Assembly: GCA_963556495.2 (NCBI GenBank)
Contig: OY747703.1
Coordinates: 56,948,796 to 57,012,795 of the forward strand
DNA from: Valencia hispanica
Taxonomy: Eukaryota > Chordata > Actinopteri > Cyprinodontiformes > Valenciidae
DNA: 64,000 bases
Direction: 5' to 3'
Positions within the stretch are counted from its first letter, which is position 1; each line of letters begins with the position of its first letter. The notes under the pieces are model-generated. The model made no database searches, was not told where the DNA came from, and saw only the letters and a list, made by a program, of their open reading frames with translations. The translations under genes and the position numbers were made by a program. This document shows positions 1-16,560 of the stretch, piece by piece.

Positions 1-6601
<6,601 letters not shown>

Positions 6602-7350
6602 CTGGAAGGAAACAGAAACAACAACAGACAAACAGAGGTGTTTGTGAAACCAAATGCAATCTGCAGGACCGGAGAGCTGAACGAGCTGCCTGAAAGCAAA
6701 AAAAGAAGGGAAAAAGTGTTTTGAGTTGTAGTAAACAACAGCGTACGGTGAGGTTAGTGTACAAACAGGAGCAAAAGATTCATCTTTTGAGCTCCAAAGC
6801 TGCCATTTTATAACCGTTTCACCACAAAATCACCACTGATTTCATGCAGTCTCAACAAAAACAAGATGCTGTAATTTTTCTATTATTGCTCAGAGTTACA
6901 GGCCGACTCTGCAGGACTGCGTAAACTGAAATATATAAACTAGAGCAGAGTAATATGTATGTTATATGCGATAATTTTGGAGAATGTTGCGATCATGGTC
7001 AGCTAATTCGCTAAACCTCAGAGAGCAGGTAGGTGTACAGGGTGATGGATGGCTTTAGGAGCAAAAACAAACATTTTAAAATGATTTCTTAAAGAAACGG
7101 GCAGTCAGTGATGGGAGGCTAAAATGGGGAGAAATGTGCCAAGCTGCAGCATTCTGAGCCCTCTGGAGACAAAAGAACAGCACAGTAATCCACCAGAGAG
7201 GAAACCAGTGCAGGGATCCCTGTCTCAAGGGGCTGCTAGAAAAGAACTGGCTTTAGTTTAGCCATCTGCCTCTACTGGAACACTGCTTTAACCTGACTGT
7301 TTAATTATTATTTTCATTTAAAATCAAAAATACTTCATTTATAGACAGAA
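6602..7350. other. Upstream flank of AIMP1, possible 5'UTR exon(s) and promoter, not resolved
   Basis: A pyrimidine tract and AG on the minus strand near 6691 (ttttgctttcag) could be another acceptor for a leader exon. No TATA box or CpG-rich promoter is obvious, so a promoter is not called. Confidence 0.4.
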
Positions 7351-7354
7351 ATCA

Positions 7355-8372
7355 CATGTGGGGTGCCCCAGGGCTTCATCCTGGGGCCCCTCCTATTTAA
7401 TATCTACATGCTCCCACTAGCCCAGATTATAACAACCAATAAGCTTAGTTACCGTAACTAAATGGATGGATGTGCCATAACTTTCTCCAGCTGAACAGAA
7501 ACAAAACAGAAGCAATTACTTTTGGACCTAAAGAGGAACGATCAAGAGTCAGCACACAGCTCCAGTTAATACAGCTAGAAACTACTGATAAGGCCCAAAA
7601 TCTAGGTGTAGTAATGGACTCAGACCTGAATCTCCAGGGTCACATAAAGGCAATTAACAAGGTCAGCCTTCTATCACCTGAAGAACACTTCTAGGATTAA
7701 AGGACTGATGTCGCAACACGACCTAGAAAAACTCATCCAAGCCTTTATCTTTAGTCGCATTGATTACTGCAATAGCATTTTCACAGGTCTGCCTAAAAAG
7801 TCAATCAGACAGCTGCAGCTGATCCAGAACGCTGCTGCTCGTGTTCCTCACTAGAACCAGGAAAGTAGAGCACATCACCCCAGTTCTAAAGTCCTTACAC
7901 TGGCTCCCTGTAGCTCAGAGAATAGACTTCTAAATACTTTTACTAGTTTATAAATCATTACATGGCTTAGCACCAAAGTATGATGAAGATCTACTGTTAC
8001 TATAGCAACCCCCCCCCCCCCCCCCCCCAGACCAATCAGGTCCTCTAATTTCAGTCCACACAACATCCCTAGAATCAGAACCAAACATGGAGAAGCAGCT
8101 TTCAGTTTCTTTGCTCCTCTAATCTGGAACAAACTTCCAGAAAACTGCAAAGCTGCTGAAACACTGAGTTCTTTTAAATCACAACTAAAAACGTATCTGT
8201 TTTGAGCTGCCTTGGATTAATTGATTAATAACCTAAATGTCGTAAAAGTAGAATGTTTTAATGTTCTTATTGTTTTTATTGTTGTTTTATTGCTGCCTTT
8301 AATTTATCCCCTGATGATGTAAAGCACCTTGAATTGCCTTGTTGCTACACAAATAAATTTGCCTTGCCCATT
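7355..8372 (+). mobile_element. Decayed LINE reverse transcriptase, 3' part (Rex/L2 group)
   Basis: Fragments of the reverse transcriptase C-terminal half can be read: the GxPQG...[11 protein letters not shown] region near 7365-7420, then [20 protein letters not shown] (7470-7694), and farther on SRIDYCNSIFTGLPKK and LKSLHWLP-type segments in shifting frames. A nearly identical copy lies at 57690-58500. It ends in GTAAAGCACCTTGAATTGCC and a short AATAAATTTGCC tail. The YADD catalytic region is deleted here but present in the other copy. A poly-C run sits at 8009-8028. Confidence 0.8.
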
Positions 8373-8424
8373 CCAAAAGGGAAACTAAATGTTGTATCTC
8401 ATCTTATCCAAGTGTCTTCAAAGA

Positions 8425-8535
8425 GTCACTGTGGATGGTAATGCTGTGGGCAGGAAGGATCTCCAGTAACAGTCAGTCTTCCAACAAATCTGAAGAGGCC
8501 TCAGACTGAAGACCGTTGTTGTAGATCTTATGACC
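8425..8535 (-). mobile_element. Rex1-like LINE fragment
   Basis: The block GCTGTGGGCAGGAAGGAT followed by an AGAGGCCTCAGACTGAAGAC stretch matches the 3' part of the LINE at 30540-31850. Only about 110 bp remain. Confidence 0.55.
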
Positions 8536-9913
8536 ATCCTGACACGCTAACAGCTCGACATCCAGGCACCAGGGACGATATTCCACAGTAACATGTCCTG
8601 GATGACACCATCAGATGTTGATTTTGTCGTTCCTCCTTAAATCTCCGTCTGGTCGTGTGGTCAGAAAGCCGACCAGAGAGACGCTGGAGTAGGGGATACG
8701 AGATGGTTTGAACTTCCTCCTCCTCCTCCTCCTCTCTGCTCTTCATCCATGACATATCAACTCCTCTGGGATTTAGGGCCATAGTTCAGGTATTATTGAA
8801 TCTTATCTGATGCTAATCAGCTGCTCCCAGTTCTAAAAACAATACCTTGTTGCCACGGTTACGCATAATAATAATTAATAAAACAACTGTCTGAAAGATG
8901 AAATCCCTCCAGCAGCACAGCATCCAGAATTAGAGGGAAAAACTATCCAAACATTTGGGAATTTCAACAAATTTCTAGCTCCCATATGCTTGTTTTGGCT
9001 TTTTACACTGCATTAACCAACAAGTGTCACCTAATGTATTACAGCCACAGAGAAAGTAACACTTATAGGACTGTAATACTGCATTAAGAATACATTTGTG
9101 CCATTTTGTGCAGCCCCATACCTAAAATAAAGCTGCAGAGAAATTAGTCTAAAAGGCCTAAATATATATATTTTGCTTTTTTGTTTCTTTCGGTTTTAAG
9201 AGCAGTGTTGATTCAGAGCTGCAGACAACGCTCCAACTCGGGATGGAAGAAGTCGATCCGGCATTGGGGTGTGGAGGAGAAAAACGTCTCAGATATAATA
9301 CAGGAAAAACAAAAGCTGGCTGGAGATGAAAACTAAGGAAATTAAAAACACAGAAGGGCTGGAGTTGATCAAATCGGGGATCAAAGCAAAAAGCGATCTG
9401 AATTAAACAGCTGCAGCGTTGAAGACGACACAAAAAAACAATGAGTGAGGCTCTGAGCGCTAAAATGTGTATTAGGCCTTATTAGTTCTGTTATTACGGA
9501 TAAAACAATCGGGGAACACAGACGGTTCGGATTAAACGTGGAAATCTGCCACATTCATTTCTTCTGTCAGGATGTTTAAGTGTTTCCAGTTTTATGGTTC
9601 ATTTCCTGAGCAGAACCGTTCAGTGGGAATGCACAAAACAACCTGTCCTCCAGGCAGATGGTTGGAAATGAACTGAAAACAGAGAGCAGCAGAGAGCCGG
9701 CGCCACCTAAAGGCTGCAGGAGGATCAAAAGCCTTTTCATTTACTTACGCCTTAAAACAGAAGATAAACCCAGCTGTCCTTAAATCAGAAACTGGTAAAA
9801 CATTTCCAGGTTATTTCATTGTCAAAACTATGTTGTCAGGGCAACCGCAGAAAAAGTTAGTTACAGTATGAGGTATAGAAAAACCTAAAGATGGCGCAGC
9901 CCGCACTCAGTGA
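8536..9913. other. Intergenic stretch, no gene or repeat recognised
   Basis: Only a short TCC-rich run near 8717 stands out. Open frames here (for example 8528-8782 and 9158-9433) lack protein-like features. Confidence 0.55.
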
Positions 9914-9928
9914 ACCTCAGTGTTCATC

Positions 9929-10628
9929 ACCTTATCTATACCTCCTAACTAATAAGGTGAGAGAAATTTCTTTTAAAATTCTGTATAAATATTACCCAAC
10001 TAAAATGTTCCTTTCACACAGATTCAAAAAAGATATCAACACCAGCTGCTCTTTTTGTAATTGTCTTCCTGAAACTCTGGCTCATTTATTCTGGTCCTGC
10101 ATTCATGTGGAAAAATTCTGGTCTGAGATTTTAAGACATCTACAAATGAACATCCTTCCAAATGCATCATTTTCTTTTAAAAATGTTGTCTTTAGTTTTT
10201 ATGAACATGAAAAAGACAGCAGATACTATGTTATTGATATTAATTTTAGCTAAATTTTATGTTCATAAATGTTCATAAACACTAAGCCATTCTTTCCTCT
10301 CTTCTTCGCTGATATAAAAATATATTTTGTGTCTATTAAAAATTCCAATAATTCCAAAGCCATAAAGACCGTAAAATTGATAGAGAAATATGATGTATGT
10401 AATTGGTGATTTGCTTATATTTATCTTCTCAAATGCATCTCTTAGTGTTTTTCTTTTTATGTCATTCCTGACTAATTTATTTGTGCTCCACTCTTCTATG
10501 TGCCTACTGTTGTTTTTTAGCCCCCATGTTACTTCTTCTGTTCAATTCTGTTTTTCTTTCTTGTATCTGAGCTTTTTTCAATAAAGCTTATTTAAAAACA
10601 CAAAAAAATCAAACAAAAACAAAAAAAA
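9929..10628 (+). mobile_element. L1 LINE insertion, 5'-truncated (700 bp), with 15-bp target duplication
   Basis: The insertion is bounded by the direct repeat ACCTCAGTGTTCATC at 9914-9928 and 10629-10643, with a poly(A) tail just before the second copy. The body encodes the L1 ORF2 C terminus. The frame through 10253 reads KVREISFKILYKYYPTKMF, then a CxxC...LAHLFWSC zinc-binding segment (reverse-transcriptase-associated zinc ribbon), broken by a stop before the final basic region. A polyadenylation signal (TTCAATAAAGC) precedes the tail. This is a clean retrotransposition by target-primed reverse transcription. Confidence 0.9.
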
Positions 10629-10643
10629 ACCTCAGTGTTCATC

Positions 10644-12012
10644 CAGCTTGATGACATCATCAAAATGTGCAATGCCGGTATAGTCATCTCTATCTTTGGC
10701 TAAGTTTATATAATTTCTACCTTATACCTTTTATATCGCCCACCAAAAATATCAATATTGACTGATATGAAAAATTATATTGTGACTGGTTTTTTTGTGT
10801 TTATTTCTTATGGCTCAGCTCTAAATTTGACTAATCTCCTGACTTTTATTCCAGAAAAAGAACTCGCTCTAACAACTGCAACTGGGCCAGTTTCGTCCTG
10901 CCTCCCTGCTCTGATACACAGACACCCAGTCATTCAGCTCTGCAGAGTCCTGGTAGGAAGCCATTCGGTTGGTTTAAACATGTTGGAGAAGGGATGCATC
11001 TAAAATCTGCAGGGTAGCAGCTCTGGAGGACGTGTGCCTTAACCCTACCCAGACTGATCAACAGCAACAGTTGTATCTCTCGCAGGAAGGGTGTAGGCCT
11101 ACTTGAATTTTGACACACACAAAAATCATTTTGGCTTCCCTGTTGTTAAAGAAAAAAAAAAAAGACATGATGAGGGTTTAGATTAAAGTCATTTTAAATC
11201 CTGATAAAGTTCACATTTCATGTAGTTTTTTGTTTTTTTCATGTGAATGTCCAAACCAGCTCCTGCCTGAGGAACTTTCTTCCTGGTAGCCTACAGACGT
11301 TCATATTTATCTCAACTTTACATTAAACATTAAACACAGTCAACTACGAATCCTTCGTGATTTCCAATAATTTTCAATGAAATTGAAAGTAAGTGTTACT
11401 GATTGAGGGTAAATACTGTGGCATATAGACATGCACAACATTGTTAGGACTTTGATCTGCCTGTTAATAAATTCTGTTGGTAAAAACTAACCATATTAAT
11501 GTTATAAACAGAACAAAAGTACACATTACTCTATTGCGATGGTGTTTTTACTATAATAAAATAATCCCTTTGAACCCTGCTTCAGCCTGCTGTAATTATT
11601 AACTTCAGTCAATCTTGCGTCAGTAAAATCAGTCACTTTCACTTTTAACTACATTTAGTGCTGATAATAGTTTGCTGAATGGCTTAACATAATACAGTCA
11701 TTGTCGGAACCAATACAAAATAAAAACAACACAAAAAAACAAACAACTTACATGTACCACAGCGATCCCGACACGTTTTTTTAGGACAGCAGGACAGTTA
11801 GCTTGTCACTTACTGACAGGCAGATCGGAGGGAAACCCCGGCAAGCTCAGTTAGGACCCCAGCAGCTAGATCTCTAGAGTATCCGGATAAAGAAGAAAGT
11901 CCCTCAGTGAGACGTTTCTTCATCACATCCGGATACTTTAAAGATCAATGATTACTGGTCGACTGGAAGAGGAAACGGAAAATGCCTTTATTTATTTATT
12001 TATTTATTAAAT

Positions 12013-12079
<67 letters not shown>

Positions 12080-12490
12080 TTGTGTTTGAATAGAAATCAC
12101 ACAAATCAAAGAAAATTTAAATACAAAAAAGAATAAATAAATGACGACGCTAATTTATTTGAGCCACCACTTTTGGGGGATTTTCTTTTTGTATGTATTT
12201 GAGCTGCTTTGTCTCACAAAAACAACGTCACCGACCGACTACCCTCACTGCCCTAATGGGACATGCGTCCCTAATCACATTTATCCAACAAACTAATTTA
12301 TTAAAAAGTATAGGGACGACTTGGAAGAATCATGTACCATTTGTAAAACTACAGAAACAATGTTACATCTTTTTTAATAATGCATTTGTTTGCTACTTTT
12401 GTTCTGGACTGAAATTCAACATTTAATCCAACTTTATTATAGCATTAAAAATTAAGGTACAGTATACGGAAGCGTAGAGCTGCAACCCAG
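10644..12490. other. Intergenic stretch left of the giant element
   Basis: The sequence is AT-rich and no gene is recognisable. It contains the (TTTA)n tract at 11985-12080. The open frames at 10758-11003 and 12193-12426 show no similarity I recognise. Confidence 0.55.
11985..12080. repeat. (TTTA)n microsatellite
   Basis: About 24 tetranucleotide units with one short interruption near 12007. Confidence 0.95.
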
Positions 12491-12497
12491 GTGAAAT

Positions 12498-12850
12498 AAA
12501 AATAGAGCTATATCACGTTATAACGTGATAACTTTATATTTCTAACAATATTACTTTTTTGTTTGTACAATATACTATTACGTTCAATATAATTTTCACG
12601 TTTTAACAATATACATGTTTATCATGTTCTTACAATAAAAAGATTATATTGTAAGAACGTGATGATATATTGTACAAACGTGAAAAGTATATTGTTAGAA
12701 CAATATCTTTTATTGTACACACATGAAAAGTATATTGTTAGAACAATATCTTTTATTGTACAAACATGAAAAGTATATTGTTCGAACAATATCTTTTATT
12801 GTACACACATGAAAAGTATATTGTTCGAACAATAATTTTCAAACATAAAG
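12498..12850 (+). repeat. Left terminal inverted repeat with 43-bp iterons
   Basis: The terminus contains short palindromes such as CACGTTATAACGTG and a stem-loop around 12628-12660, where TTCTTACAAT is repeated inverted. After these come four tandem 43-bp units starting at 12669, 12712, 12755 and 12798, each centred on an ATTGTTCGAACAAT-like palindrome. Such subterminal iterons commonly bind transposase; that role is inferred here. Confidence 0.88.
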
Positions 12851-12878
12851 TTGATGACGGAACAGATTGACTGAGAAA

Positions 12879-15760
12879 ATGTCTCATCTATCGGGACTGA
12901 TTAAGTTCTATTTAATGCTTGGACTGAAGCAAAGAGAGATTTTGCTGCTATTGTACAGCTTGGACAGTATTGAAATAAGCATCCGTACACTGAGAAGGAA
13001 ACTAAAACGCATGAGGCTGTACAGAATGAAGAATGAGTCTGATCCTATTGAGGTGGCAGCTTTTCTTATTGATCAACTGGAGGGACACGGGAGGCACCAT
13101 GGATACAAACTACACCACCTGAACTGCATTCAGGCAGGTTATGTTGTCACACAGAGTACTGTGAGACATTTACTGAAATATCTGGACCCTTAATGGGGTA
13201 GAACAAAGACGCCGAAATCGCCTGATGCGACACACGTATGTTAATCCTGGACCCAATTTTATGTGACATGTTGACTCCTATGACAAACTAAAGCCCTTTC
13301 GAATCTGTATAAATGGAGCCATTAATGGGTTTTCAAGGGTTATGATTTTGTTTCATGCCTATTCAACAAACAATGACCCCCAAGTCATCGCTGGTTATTT
13401 CATCGCAGAAATTGAAAAGAGGATGGGGACACCTGCCACGATCCGCTCTGACTTGGGAACAGAAAACGTGATAATTCAATTCAATTCAATTCAGTTTATT
13501 TATATAGCGCCAATTCACAACAGATGTCATCTCAAGGCACTTAACAAGAAGTCATTTCAATACATTTATACAAACATTCCAATCAGTTAAAAAGTTTCCT
13601 ATTTAAGGAATCCCAGCAGATTGCGTCAGTCATTGGCGTGAGGTTGGGCCCCGTTGATGCAGACTTTCCAACCACAGCAATCCTTCAGCAATCCCTCATA
13701 CTGAGCAAGCATGTAGCGACGGTGGAGAGGAAAAACTCCCCTTTAACAGGAAGAAACCTCCAACAGAACCAGGCTCAGTAGGAGCGGCCATCTGCCACGA
13801 CCGTCTGGGAGGGAGCCAATGAAGGGAAGCTAAAACAGGAGAAATGTGATCTCTCTTTTTAATATTCATCAGAACTCTTGCTGCTGCATTTAGGATCAAC
13901 TGAAGGCTTTTAATGGCATTTTGTTGACTTCCTGATAGTAAAGAATTACAGTAGTCCAGCCTTGAGGTAACAAATGCATGGACTAGTTTCTCAGCATCAC
14001 TCCTGGACAGGATGTTTCTAATTTTAGCAATATTCCAGAGGTGAAAGAAGGAAATCCTAGAAACCTGTTTAATATGGGATTTAAATGTCAAGTCTTGGTC
14101 AAAAATAACGCCGAGGTTCTTTACGTTATTACTGGGGGCCAATTTAATGCCATCCAGATGAAGTGATTGACTAATCAGTTTCTGTTTAAGAACTTCGGGT
14201 CCAAAGACAGCAACTTCTGTTTTGTCAGAATTTAAAAGCAAAAAGTTTAGATTCATCCATGCTTTTATCTCTTCCAGACATGCCTGTAATCTACCTAACT
14301 GACTGGGTTCAACAGGATTTATGGATAAATATAGTTGTGTATCATCGACATAGCTGTGGAAATTTATCCCATGCTGTCTAATGATTCTACCAATTGGGAG
14401 CATTTATATGGTGAACAGAATTGGTCCAAGCACAGAACCCTGTGGAACTCCACAAGTAACCCTTGAGAGTGAAGAAGATTTATCATTTAGATGAAAAAAC
14501 TGGAATCTGTCAGACAAATATGATTTAAACCAGCCTAGTGCTGTTCCTTTGATCCCTGCAACATGTTCAAGCCTTTCTGGGAGAATATTATGATCGACTG
14601 TGTCAAAAGCAGCACTGAGATCTAACAAAACCAGAACAGACACAAGTCCATTATCTGAGGCCATGAGAATATCATTAGTAACCTTCACCAGTGCTGTTTC
14701 AGTGCTATGATGAGCTCTAAAACCTGACTGAAACTCTTCAAACAGCTCGTTACTGTTTAGATGCTCACAGACTTGATTAGCAACAATTTTCTCAAGGACT
14801 TTGGATACGAAAGGAAGGTTAGATATAGGTCTGTAAGTCACTAAGTCATCTTGATCAAGGGAAGGTTTCTTAAATGTTTAATTACATCAACCTTAAATTC
14901 CTGTGGTACGTATCCATTTACTAAGGATAGATTCATCATATCCAAAATGGGGCCAGGAACCAAATGGAACACTTCTTTAAATAATTTGGTTGGAATTGGG
15001 TTCAACATACAAGTTGAAGGTTTAGACGAGGCTAATATTTTTGATAATTCTGAAAGATCGACTGAATAAAAACAGCCTAAGCACAAATGAGGTTCTACAG
15101 TTCTTTCCGATGCTGCCTCATTTACTGAGGAAGAAGTAATCATGTTTGGGAGGATGCCAGTGATTTTATTTTTTATATAATTAATTTTATCTATGAAGAA
15201 TCCCATAAAATCATCACTGCTAAGAGCTGGGGGAATAGTTGGCTCAACAGAGCTATGACTCTGTGTAAGTTTGGCAACTGTACTAAAAAGAAACCTAGGA
15301 TTGTTTTTATTCGCCTCTATTAATGATGAAAAATATGCTGTTCTAGCTTGTCGAAGGGTCTTTTTATACAGCAGTAGACTGTTATTCCAGGTTAAATAGG
15401 AATCCTCTAGATGTGTAGAGCGCCATTTTCTCACCAACTTCCTAGTATTCTGCTTTAAACTACGCAACTCTGCGTTAAACCAAGGAGTCAGCCTCCTATG
15501 GCTAGCCACTTTCTTTTTTTGATAGCAGAGATGCAAAGATTCTTGTGATGGACTATGAATCCAAATATCAGTAATTGTTTTATTACTGGGTTCAGCAATC
15601 ATAATCATCGCATTGAAAGCTGGTGGGCCTTTCTGAGACGGCATCATGCTCAGCACTGGATAAATCGTTTTCAGGAATTAAAGAAAAGGGACCGTTTCGC
15701 TGGATCTTTCCTGGACAAGCAGCTCATATTGTTTACTTGCCTGAACGTCATTGAGGCATG
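12879..15760 (+). pseudogene. IS3EU/rve-type DDE transposase, interrupted by a LINE
   Basis: The reading begins at ATG 12879 (MSHLSGLIKFYLMLGLKQRE), an N-terminal helix-turn-helix-like region with an arginine-rich helix (IRTLRRKLKRM). It continues through HGRHHGYKLHHLNCIQAGYV to LKYLDP. A frameshift follows at about 13192 and a TGA at 13264-13266 where the family has Trp. Past these, HVDSYDKLKPF carries the first catalytic Asp (codon 13273), and RSDLGTENV the second (codon 13450). A LINE interrupts at about 13476. The frame resumes near 15590 with NHRIESWWAFLRRHHAQHW, whose Glu (codon 15615) fits the third catalytic acid, and fades after FLDKQLILFTC. About 30 residues expected between GTENV and RIESWW are missing, so some target sequence was lost. 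This is clearly a dead gene. The rve/DDE assignment is firm and the IS3EU label is moderate. Confidence 0.8.
13476..15595 (-). mobile_element. L2-like LINE inserted in the transposase gene, 5'-truncated
   Basis: The 3' end lies on the left: simple ATTCA-type tail copies at 13474-13492, then the conserved TTTATATAGCGCC and CTTGAGATG-complement tail shared with 955-1567. Reading right to left on the minus strand, the reverse transcriptase follows in two long frames (14841-14404 and 14403-13696). It has YRPISNLPFVSKVLEK, FDTVDHN, GVPQGSVLGPILF and an intact YVDDTQLYL catalytic box, with an upstream linker in 15656-14841. A stop separates the last two frames just after GPILFTI. The endonuclease is absent. 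The short flank match ATAAT on both sides (13470-13474, 15601-15605) is a possible target duplication. Confidence 0.85.
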
Positions 15761-15787
15761 TCACTACTTTTATATCCTTTTTATTAA

Positions 15788-15822
15788 TAATGAGAGAGAG
15801 AGACAGAGAGAGAGAGAGAGGC
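15788..15822. repeat. (GA)n short microsatellite
   Basis: A GAGA/GACAGA run just after the last readable part of the transposase. Confidence 0.85.
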
Positions 15823-16545
15823 TTTAGTTTTGACACACGTGGCTTATCATCATTCTGTTCAGGTGATGAAACATGCACATACTGACCTAAAAAAATGAAC
15901 GTTATAAAAAATATCTCAAATGTTCCACAGTAACCCACATACTTGCCTATCATTAACAACATAATTCATAATGTTACATCTAGCACTGTTATTCTTGTAA
16001 AATCTTATATAATAATGTCAGAGAACTTCTTACTTCCAGCAAGCACAGCAGATGAATCCATTGAACTGTGTCTCTTCTTGAGAGCCTGCATACTGAAGGA
16101 TTTATGAACTTAAAAAACATTGGTCATTGGGAATTTTGACTGAAATATTTTTGGCCAGCTATTTTATTTTAGTAGTTAATTATAGAAAAGAAAATAAGTT
16201 GTTTTGTCTTCTTAATTATAGCAAATGAAGGTCTGAATACAGTAAGTTTAATCAAATCTATCTACTCCTTTGAAAAATTGAAATGAAAAAGGTTCTTGAC
16301 ATTAACAGTCCCACATGCTGTGCCCCAACTGTGACTACAGTTCCTCTACTGCTACTTTTTCATCTTAAGCAGAGATCTTTAACTGGAATGAAACTACTAC
16401 AGTCCAATTTTTGGGAATGGTACATGTAATTTGTAAACTTTTCTTTTTTGAGATAAGTCATTTACTAAGGTTATAGGTTTTGCATTGAAACTGAAAACAA
16501 CTTTGGGCTGTTAGCTTAGAAATGGGAAAATGTAAATAGCTTTAT
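15823..16545. other. Interior of the giant element, no coding recognised
   Basis: AT-rich, with no further transposase segment that I could read. Any remaining 3' exons of the transposase may be decayed here. Confidence 0.5.
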
Positions 16546-16560
16546 GAAATTAGTTTTTTT

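Noticed and set aside
15678..15962. Minus-strand frame opposite the transposase 3' part
   Set aside because: Shadow of the + strand DDE coding plus the GA microsatellite.
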